Positions 33,236-37,874 of a DNA stretch of 37,874 nt are shown in pieces. The position numbers were made by a program, and so were the translations under genes. The notes below the pieces were generated by a model that saw only the letters and a list, made by a program, of their open reading frames with translations, was not told where the DNA came from and ran no database searches. Source of the stretch: DASZHJ01 sp035581425 (GTDB taxonomy: Bacteria > Pseudomonadota > Alphaproteobacteria > ATCC43930 > CGMCC-115725); contig DATJVP010000144.1 of NCBI GenBank assembly GCA_035581425.1, positions 1 to 37,874 of the forward strand. The letters run 5' to 3'. Each line of letters begins with the position of its first letter. The stretch's first letter is position 1.

Positions 33236-33541
33236 TCAGGGCTCGTTCGCGGGAAGCCGCAGGTCGTTCACATCGATCCGCACCACACCTCCCGCGAAGT
33301 CTCCTGCTGCATAGCGCGTTAGCGCCATGAGCTCGATGTCGCGGCGGTGCCGGTCGAAGAGTTGCTCCGCGATCTCCGCCGCCTGGCCTCCGACGCGCGC
33401 AAGCCGCTGCAGCGCGTCGAAGGTGATGCAACAGCGAATCTCGGCATCACCGTCGCGCAGAACGAACTGCACGGTCCGCGAGAGTGGGTCCGCGCTCCGA
33501 TCGATGCGCGCGCCGCTGGGCGTGTTCTCCCAATTACCCAA
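33236..33541 (-). CDS. Small DUF1488-like protein
   Basis: The 101-residue protein is predicted soluble and mixed alpha/beta: RTVQFVLRDGDAEIRCCITFDALQRLAR, then AAEIAEQLFDRHRRDIELMALTRYAAG, then GVVRIDVNDL. The shape (a beta hairpin with charged ends, then a long helix containing D/NRxxIE, then a short strand) resembles DUF1488, a family with no known activity. Translation would begin at TTG 33541 with GGGGAAGAAG just upstream; I found no in-frame ATG or GTG, which leaves the start uncertain. It is convergent with ridA. Confidence 0.65.
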   Translation of the reverse strand: MGNWENTPSGARIDRSADPLSRTVQFVLRDGDAEIRCCITFDALQRLARVGGQAAEIAEQLFDRHRRDIELMALTRYAAGDFAGGVVRIDVNDLRLPANEP

Positions 33542-33930
33542 CTTCTTCCCCCACTACCTAAACGCGCAAAATCTTACCGATGACATCCGCAGTGTCCATA
33601 CCGGTGTGCTCCCGAGAGGCGTTCCGCAGTCGGATTTTCCCGCAGAAGTTTGTAGGACTCGGCCGCAGAGCGACCCATAACCCCTCTTCTTGAGGCGACA
33701 TGATATTCTTTAGGATCGGGGAATGCGCCTCGCCGGCCTCGCCCTCTGGTTATGACGGCCGGAGTTTGAAGAGCGTATTTGGCGCGCCCGCCGGGGGACT
33801 CGGAACGCCGGAGTGTCAGCGCGGCAACTCAGGCAGCGAGCGGGATCTCCACGCCGCTATCCGCGATCCCCGCGGAACATTCGGCGCCATGATTTCGTCG
33901 CCAAATTCCGGCGGCGCGCGTTTCCCCGCG
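33542..33930. other. Gene-free intergenic stretch upstream of riboswitch
   Basis: I see no believable gene; the open frames are shadows and the sequence lacks coding bias. It contains the promoter of the leftward DUF1488-like gene, not clearly seen, and leads into the riboswitch promoter. Confidence 0.5.
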
Positions 33931-33937
33931 GTCGACC

Positions 33938-33966
33938 TTGACATTGAACGACCTCGCCCTTTAGCG
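33938..33966 (+). promoter_or_regulatory. Candidate promoter of the cobalamin riboswitch
   Basis: A perfect -35 TTGACA (33938-33943) is followed, after a 17-nt spacer, by TTAGCG (33961-33966), a weak -10. Transcription would start near 33973, which is just before the aptamer core and leaves room for its outer pairing. The -10 is poor, so this assignment rests mainly on the -35 and location. Confidence 0.5.
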
Positions 33967-33972
33967 TCAGTG

Positions 33973-34072
33973 CCGTTCGCGAGTTAGGAAGCCGGTGCAA
34001 TTCCGGCGCGGTCGCGCCACTGTGTTGGGTTGCGCATCTTCGCTGCGCAACTCGAAAGCCAGACCTTGCCTC
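33973..34072 (+). ncRNA. Cobalamin (B12) riboswitch
   Basis: The core contains GGAAGCCGGTGCAATTCCGG (33987-34006), GCGGTCGCGCCACTGTG (34007-34023), a hairpin with TTGCGCA...TGCGCAA (34027-34050), and GAAAGCCAGACC (34054-34065). These are the conserved blocks of the cobalamin aptamer in the form found before cbtB in alphaproteobacteria; binding of B12 would reduce cbt expression. The edges are approximate. The following cbtB gene starts 50 nt after the aptamer, and CAGACCT (34060-34066) is the exact reverse complement of AGGTCTG (34112-34118) at its Shine-Dalgarno site. Confidence 0.88.
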
Positions 34073-34121
34073 GCCGAATGAGTCGCTCGAAGTGGGACGC
34101 GTCATCCCAGGAGGTCTGATC

Positions 34122-34340
34122 ATGACTGACATCGCTCTCACGCAAGTTGCCCCACCTGTTCCAGTTCCGGCACCGATCCCGGTACGCGAGCTGGCGCCTT
34201 GGCTGATCTTCGCATTGTTCCTGATGCTGGCGGTTTATTTCGTCGGCGTCGAAGAGGGTGCGACATCGATCTTTCCGGGCATGTACGTGCATGAGTTCGT
34301 GCACGATGGACGGCACCTGCTAGGCTTCCCCTGCCACTGA
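34122..34340 (+). CDS. cbtB: Cobalt transporter subunit CbtB
   Basis: The 72-residue membrane protein has a short proline-rich N-terminus, one helix at about 26-42 (PWLIFALFLMLAVYFVG), and the conserved tail FPGMYVHEFVHDGRHLLGFPCH. His57, His61, His65 and His72 in that tail are the likely metal ligands. Predicted with CbtA to import cobalt for B12 synthesis (the assignment is from B12-riboswitch comparative genomics). ATG 34122 follows AGGAGG by 7 nt. Half of that Shine-Dalgarno can pair with the 3' end of the riboswitch. Confidence 0.92.
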   Translation: MTDIALTQVAPPVPVPAPIPVRELAPWLIFALFLMLAVYFVGVEEGATSIFPGMYVHEFVHDGRHLLGFPCH

Positions 34341-34354
34341 GGAGCGCCCCAACC

Positions 34355-35101
34355 ATGGTGAGGACGCTCTTGATCCGGGGCATGCTCGTGGGCGTGCTCG
34401 CAGGGCTGCTTGCCTTCGGTTTCGGCGAGGTGTTTGGAGAGCCGTCGATCGACAGCGCCATCGCCTTCGAGGACCAAACGCACCAGGACCAAACGCACCA
34501 GGACCAAACGCATCAGTCCATGGGCATGGAACCCGAGATGGAGCTGGTGAGCCGCGAGGTTCAGAGCACCATTGGGCTCTTCACGGGCGTCGTGGTTTAC
34601 GGCGCAGCATTGGGCGGGCTTTTTGCCCTGTCATTCGCCTACGCTTACGGCCGCCTCGGCCATCTCGCGCCCCGCGGCGTTTCGGCGTTGCTGGCGAGCT
34701 TGGGGTTCATTGCGCTGGTGCTGGTGCCGGCGCTCACCTATCCGCCGAATCCTCCTGCAGTGGGCGAGCCCGACACGATCGGACATCGCACCGCGCTTTA
34801 CTTCGCGATGATGTTGATCTCCCTGATCGGCGTCACCGTGGCCGTCGCGTTCGGGCGGAGGCTCGTCGACAGGGCCGGCCTGTGGAACGCCGTGATCGTC
34901 GCCGGCGCCGCGTTCGTGGCGATCGTCGTTGTCGCGCAGTTTCTCCTGCCGACCGTCAATGAAGTTCCCGAGCACTTTCCCGCGGTCGTGCTCTGGCGGT
35001 TCCGGGTCGCGTCGCTTGGGATGCAGGTCATCCTCTGGACAACGATGGGTCTGGTCTTCGGCGCGCTCACGGAGCGAAGTCTAACGACGCGCCGCGCCTA
35101 G
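34355..35101 (+). CDS. cbtA: Cobalt transporter subunit CbtA
   Basis: The 248-residue inner-membrane protein has helices at about 3-27 (TLLIRGMLVGVLAGLLAFGF), 70-95, 105-125, 145-170, 180-200 and 220-240. Conserved features include EVFGEPSIDSAIAFE after helix 1, LFTGVVVYGAALGGLFALSFAYAYGR, and ALTYPPNPPAVGEPDTIGHRTALYF. A periplasmic loop after helix 1 carries DQTHQ three times, adding three His, followed by MGMEPEMELVSR. It is 14 nt from cbtB in one transcript and should share its B12 control. Confidence 0.93.
   Translation: MVRTLLIRGMLVGVLAGLLAFGFGEVFGEPSIDSAIAFEDQTHQDQTHQDQTHQSMGMEPEMELVSREVQSTIGLFTGVVVYGAALGGLFALSFAYAYGRLGHLAPRGVSALLASLGFIALVLVPALTYPPNPPAVGEPDTIGHRTALYFAMMLISLIGVTVAVAFGRRLVDRAGLWNAVIVAGAAFVAIVVVAQFLLPTVNEVPEHFPAVVLWRFRVASLGMQVILWTTMGLVFGALTERSLTTRRA
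34472..34516 (+). repeat. Three tandem copies of a 15-bp repeat inside cbtA
   Basis: GACCAAACGCACCAG occurs three times head to tail; the third copy has one change (CAC to CAT, still His). Each encodes Asp-Gln-Thr-His-Gln. Near-identity at the DNA level indicates recent slippage expansion. The copies fall in the His-containing loop of CbtA. Confidence 0.92.
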
Positions 35102-35177
35102 CGGCGCCGCGGCGCCCGTCGCCCGATCTACTCGAGCTCGGCCCAGGCTACGCCTTCTTCCAATCGGCCTCGGGGCG

Positions 35178-36485
35178 CTATTCCGCCGGAGCGGCGGGCG
35201 GAGCAACGAGCGATGCGGGCTTCGGGATTTGGAGCCAGCCTGCCGCAACGATCGCCGCCATGAGGGCGAAAGCAGCGAGGGCATAGAGCCCGCCGGAGAA
35301 ACTACCGGTGTTGGTCTTGACCCAACCGACGATCGACGGGCCGAAGAATCCTCCGAGATTTCCGATCGAATTGATCCATGCGAAACTCGCTGCCGCCGAG
35401 GTGCCTGTCAGGAACATCGAGGGTATCGCCCAGAACGGTCCCTTGGTGCCATAGAGACCGATGGCCGCAATCGACATTCCCACCAGCGACCAATAGCTCC
35501 CGACGAAGACGCCCGCGATCATGAGGCCGACCGCCGCGACCACGCAGGCCGTGAAGAGGTTCCACCGCCGCTCGTCCATGCGGTCGGAGAGCCAGCCCCA
35601 TACGAGCATACTCAGGGAGCCGCAGATATACGGCACCATCCCAGCCCATCCGACCTGCATGTTCGTGAGGCCGATCTGCTTCACGATCTGCGGCAGGAAG
35701 AGCAGCAGGCCGAGGCTTGCAGTGACGATGCCGAAGAAATTGAGCGCGAGCAGGAGCACGCGCGGGTTCCAAAATGACTCCAGGAGGCCGACTTTGCGCT
35801 GCGCCTCGATCTGGCGCCGCTCGCGATCGAGCGTACGGATCAACCAGTCGCGCTCTTCCGCGCCGAGCCAGCGCGCCTCGGAGGGCCGGTTCGTCAGAAT
35901 GAATGGCAGGAGGCAGCCGATGATGACCGTCGGGACCGACTCCACCAAGAACATCCACTTCCAACCCGCAAGACCCCAGATGCCGTCGAGCTCCATGAGT
36001 CCGGTGGACATCGGCGCCCCCGCCGCCACCGCCGCCGGCAGCGCCAGCGTGAAGCCCGCGAAGATCCGCGCACGGTGCTTGTCGGGGAACCAGTAGGTGA
36101 AGAAGAGGAGCACGCCGGGATAGAGGCCCGCCTCGGCGACGCCGAGGAGGAAACGCACAATCATGAAGCTCCAGGGCCCGACGCAGAATGCCGTGGCGCC
36201 CGAGAGCAGCCCCCACGTCACCATGATCCGCGCGAGCCAGAGCCGCGCACCGACCTTCTCGAGGACGATGTTGCTGGGGACTTCGAAGAGGCAATACCCC
36301 CAGAAAAACGCGCCCGCGGCGATGCCGAAGATCGAGGCGTCGAGCCCCAGATCCTTGTTCATGGTCAGGGCAGCAAAGCTGACGTTGATGCGATCGATGT
36401 AGCAGAGGAAATAGATCAGCAGCGCAACCGGCAACAGGCGCAGATAGATCTTGCGGATGGCGGTTCGCTCGGGCGCATCGGCCAT
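35178..36485 (-). CDS. MFS transporter, anion:cation symporter (ACS) type
   Basis: This 435-residue transporter has about 12 helices. YFLCYIDRINVSFAALTM in the first helix is the ACS-family signature (phthalate, tartrate, glucarate transporters), and FFWGYCLFEVPSNIVLEKVGARLWLARIMVTWG in helices 2-3 is likewise typical. The central cytoplasmic loop (about 200-235) holds ERDWLIRTLDRERRQIEAQRK. It would carry organic acids driven by protons or sodium. ATG 36485 has GGGGAGGG a few nt upstream; the frame to 36596 is not used. No catabolic gene is adjacent, so the substrate is open. Confidence 0.92.
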   Translation of the reverse strand: MADAPERTAIRKIYLRLLPVALLIYFLCYIDRINVSFAALTMNKDLGLDASIFGIAAGAFFWGYCLFEVPSNIVLEKVGARLWLARIMVTWGLLSGATAFCVGPWSFMIVRFLLGVAEAGLYPGVLLFFTYWFPDKHRARIFAGFTLALPAAVAAGAPMSTGLMELDGIWGLAGWKWMFLVESVPTVIIGCLLPFILTNRPSEARWLGAEERDWLIRTLDRERRQIEAQRKVGLLESFWNPRVLLLALNFFGIVTASLGLLLFLPQIVKQIGLTNMQVGWAGMVPYICGSLSMLVWGWLSDRMDERRWNLFTACVVAAVGLMIAGVFVGSYWSLVGMSIAAIGLYGTKGPFWAIPSMFLTGTSAAASFAWINSIGNLGGFFGPSIVGWVKTNTGSFSGGLYALAAFALMAAIVAAGWLQIPKPASLVAPPAAPAE

Positions 36486-36626
36486 GGTTCCCTCCCCGGG
36501 AATGCGGCGCCGATTTTCCGGCTTTCGCGCATCATAGCGCAGCGGCCTCGCCCCTGCACCTTCGGTCCATGGCCGCCGCGGCAGTCGCGCGGGCATCGGT
36601 CGTCAACCCACGGCGGGACGGTGCTG

Positions 36627-36643
36627 TTAAGCCTTCGTTAACC
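36627..36643 (+). promoter_or_regulatory. CtrA-type site TTAA-N7-TTAACC
   Basis: TTAAGCCTTCGTTAACC matches the CtrA full site TTAA-N7-TTAACC. A TATAAA (36653-36658) sits 9 nt downstream, so the site would overlap the -35 region of a rightward promoter, the usual arrangement of CtrA-activated promoters. It is upstream of the leader hairpin and the small ORF at 36784. Confidence 0.5.
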
Positions 36644-36655
36644 ATAACCGCGTAT

Positions 36656-36676
36656 AAACGGCTCGACACCCCGTTT
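36656..36676 (+). other. Short stem-loop in the leader region
   Basis: AAACGG (36656-36661) pairs perfectly with CCGTTT (36671-36676) across a 9-nt loop. It overlaps the TATAAA box, so it may be only a DNA-level inverted repeat. Confidence 0.35.
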
Positions 36677-36720
36677 GGGAGTCCGAAAGGCTCAAGCACA
36701 GGAATTGCTTCCCTGCTCCG

Positions 36721-36754
36721 AGGGCCTCGCCTGTCTGCCCACAGGCGGGGCCTT
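36721..36754 (+). other. 14-bp leader hairpin before small ORF
   Basis: AGGGCCTCGCCTGT (36721-36734) pairs with ACAGGCGGGGCCTT (36741-36754): 12 Watson-Crick pairs and two wobbles with a 6-nt loop. No T run follows, so it is not an obvious intrinsic terminator. It lies 29 nt before the small ORF and may be a leader element or part of a small RNA. Confidence 0.6.
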
Positions 36755-36783
36755 CATCTTCCGTGCCGCGATAGAGGTGCAGA

Positions 36784-36984
36784 ATGATAGACGTTGCGAG
36801 CGACGCACAGGCCGCCGCCGACAGGTATCGCGAGCAAGCGAGGCGAACGACCGGGACGATCCGGAGCGCGAATCTCGCGATGGCCGCCTGGTGGGACGAC
36901 CGCGCACTACGCCTGAGGGTCGCAGAAAAGGTCAGGCGATTGCTGGATCTGGATCTCGATCTCGACCCCGCCAGCGCTCGATAG
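36784..36984 (+). CDS. Small hypothetical protein
   Basis: This 66-residue protein reads MIDVASDAQAAADRYREQARR, then TIRSANLAMAAWWDDRALRLRVAEKV, and ends LDLDLDLDPASAR. It is mostly helical with an acidic end. The AADRYREQARRT...AMAAWWDDRA pattern recalls short uncharacterised proteins common in Bradyrhizobium-like genomes. GAGGTG sits about 6 nt before ATG 36784. It may be expressed from the CtrA-like promoter upstream. The short length keeps the call tentative. Confidence 0.42.
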   Translation: MIDVASDAQAAADRYREQARRTTGTIRSANLAMAAWWDDRALRLRVAEKVRRLLDLDLDLDPASAR

Positions 36985-37055
36985 CCTGGCACTCAACAGG
37001 GCGAATACCGACGAGGCCGCCGCTTGCTTCGATGATCGGCGGCACGGGGCTGAGA

Positions 37056-37094
37056 CGGCGGCGGGCTGAGTCCGCCGCCGTTGGGCCTAGGCCC
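37056..37094 (+). repeat. Double-hairpin repeat, copy 1
   Basis: Hairpin 1 is CGGCGGCGG (37056-37064), loop GCTGAGT, CCGCCGCCG (37072-37080), nine perfect pairs. It is followed after TT by the palindrome GGGCCTAGGCCC (37083-37094). The sequence from 37060 to 37088 recurs in copy 2 with one inserted base. Confidence 0.75.
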
Positions 37095-37110
37095 GATCTA
37101 AAACGGGAAA

Positions 37111-37560
37111 TCAAGGGCGGGTATATTCGGGTGGGACCGGTGGCCCAGCTTTTCCGCTTTGACTACGCTGCTGGGTAACATCGTGTTGCTGGTCGAATAT
37201 ACGGGTTTGGGAATCGTCCGTCTTTTTCCCCCGGTCGCCGACGGGTTCGTCTAGCGTGCAGTTTCTGGGTTTATTGGCGCCTTTGCTGGTGCAGGTCAAC
37301 ACCGCACCGTTATTGAATGCAACGCTATGCCGATCACCTTCGTGAGCAAATGTGTCGTGCCCCCAGATTTGCTGGCTGCACCGATCCAGGTTTTGTTTGC
37401 AATTGGCCGGCATGGTGCGGCCACCTCCCAGATCATTTTGCGGCGGGCTGTTGCCAGCTCTCGGAGCTGTTCCGGGTGTGGAGAGAAGTGCGGCGACAAT
37501 TGCGGCACTCGCAAAGCCGCGCACCATTACATTTTTTGCCGCCCTAATGGAAACGGTCAT
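37111..37560 (-). CDS. Exported protein of unknown function
   Basis: The 149-residue product has a signal-like N-terminus (MTVSIRAAKNVMVRGFASAAIVAALLSTPGTAPRA). The rest is a soluble region with four Cys (MPANCKQNLDRCSQQ, then VLTCTSKGANKPRNCTLDEP) that could form two disulfides, and a Gln/Thr-rich, Pro-ending tail. I recognise no family. The sequence is AT-richer than the neighbours: two 60-nt lines inside it (37141 and 37321) have about 52-53% G+C, against over 80% in a line of the MFS gene. This suggests acquired DNA. The start at 37560 is preferred; the frame extends to 37614. Confidence 0.55.
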   Translation of the reverse strand: MTVSIRAAKNVMVRGFASAAIVAALLSTPGTAPRAGNSPPQNDLGGGRTMPANCKQNLDRCSQQIWGHDTFAHEGDRHSVAFNNGAVLTCTSKGANKPRNCTLDEPVGDRGKKTDDSQTRIFDQQHDVTQQRSQSGKAGPPVPPEYTRP

Positions 37561-37650
37561 AACATTCCCCCGTTCCAATTTATTTGAATACCTTGGCGCT
37601 CCTTCTGGGCACAAAGCAAGCGTGGCTCGCGCTTAGGTCTTCGCCCGAAG

Positions 37651-37690
37651 CGGAGGCGGGCTGAGTCCGCCGCCGTTGGGGCCTCGCCCC
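37651..37690 (+). repeat. Double-hairpin repeat, copy 2
   Basis: CGGAGGCGG (37651-37659), loop GCTGAGT, CCGCCGCCG (37667-37675) forms the same hairpin with one A-G mismatch. It is followed by GGGGC-CTC-GCCCC (37678-37690). It mirrors copy 1 about 595 nt away and flanks the unknown gene on its other side. Confidence 0.75.
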
Positions 37691-37698
37691 CCGCTCAG

Positions 37699-37874
37699 AT
37701 GGAGACGCCCACCGACCCACGTCATGTTCTCAACGCGGCGCCGCAACCCCTCTTCTATCGTCTATTCGGTCATCATCGCGAGCACGATCAAGTGCGGCCG
37801 GTGGCCGTGGCGGAGGCGACCGCGTGGAGTCTGCCCGTGAATTCGAGCGAAGAAGCCGGCACCGCATTGCAAAC
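37699..37874 (+). CDS. Possible start of a gene running off the right edge
   Basis: An open frame runs from ATG 37699 to the window end (58 codons): METPTDPRHVLNAAPQPLFYRLFGHHREHD, then VAEATAWSLPVNSSEEAG. No strong Shine-Dalgarno is seen and no family is recognisable from this fragment. The open frame and codon bias make it plausible, but it could be chance. Confidence 0.35.
   Translation, partial: METPTDPRHVLNAAPQPLFYRLFGHHREHDQVRPVAVAEATAWSLPVNSSEEAGTALQ

Noticed and set aside
33700..33987. 95-residue open frame before the riboswitch
   Set aside because: It overlaps the riboswitch promoter and aptamer, lacks a Shine-Dalgarno, and its composition is not protein-like.
1..37874. CRISPR array, prophage, toxin-antitoxin or defence island
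   Set aside because: No array of regular direct repeats, no phage structural genes and no defence-family motifs were found; the XRE protein lacks a partner gene of toxin type.

Overview
The window looks like chromosomal DNA of a high-G+C alphaproteobacterium, most likely from the Hyphomicrobiales (Rhizobiales). This rests on gene content: an AapJQMP-type amino-acid ABC transporter, an OmpR/ChvI-like two-component pair, a DUF1194 protein, CbtAB behind a cobalamin riboswitch, and CtrA-type TTAA-N7-TTAA sites. The assignment is an inference, because no rRNA or complete tRNA gene is present.

Layout. 1-5.5 kb is accessory-looking. It holds a truncated IS1182-like transposase running off the left edge, then a rightward cassette (DUF2092 exported protein, a Gly/Thr/His-repeat secreted protein, a large exported arylsulfatase, a small membrane protein), then a 25-nt tRNA 3'-end fragment with its own terminator, which looks like the scar of an integration event. 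5.5-10.7 kb is regulatory: a Crp/Fnr regulator, an unknown protein, a 2-oxoglutarate/Fe(II) oxygenase, and an overlapping trio of lipoprotein, response regulator and sensor kinase, ending in a structured intergenic segment with a strong terminator. 10.7-15.8 kb is a leftward peptide-type ABC operon (binding protein, two permeases, two ATPases). 16.0-19.2 kb is a rightward operon of cysteine synthase, an AlaX-type tRNA-editing protein, a 3-mercaptopyruvate-type sulfurtransferase and a GNAT acetyltransferase. 19.2-23.4 kb is the leftward aapJQMP operon. 23.7-26.7 kb is a rightward cystathionine beta-lyase followed by modBC without modA.

26.7-33.5 kb is a mosaic of short units: a secreted protein of uncertain family, an XRE regulator behind a good sigma-70 promoter, a DUF2059 protein, a DUF1194 VWA-like protein, an unusual infA paralogue next to a RhlE-type RNA helicase, and an amidohydrolase divergent from a RidA-family protein. 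33.9-35.1 kb is a cobalamin riboswitch followed by cbtB and cbtA, a predicted B12-regulated cobalt uptake module. 35.2-36.5 kb is an MFS transporter. The last 1.3 kb is AT-richer intergenic-type DNA with a CtrA-like site, a leader hairpin, a small ORF, an exported protein of unknown function, and two copies of a double-hairpin repeat flanking it.

Themes. Sulfur handling recurs (sulfatase, CysK, sulfurtransferase, MetC), as does nutrient import (peptides, amino acids, molybdate, cobalt). Most genes belong to known families. The least explained items are the structured RNA candidate at 10.5 kb, the double-hairpin repeat at the right end, the tRNA scar beside the sulfatase cassette, and the CysK-AlaX-sulfurtransferase operon.
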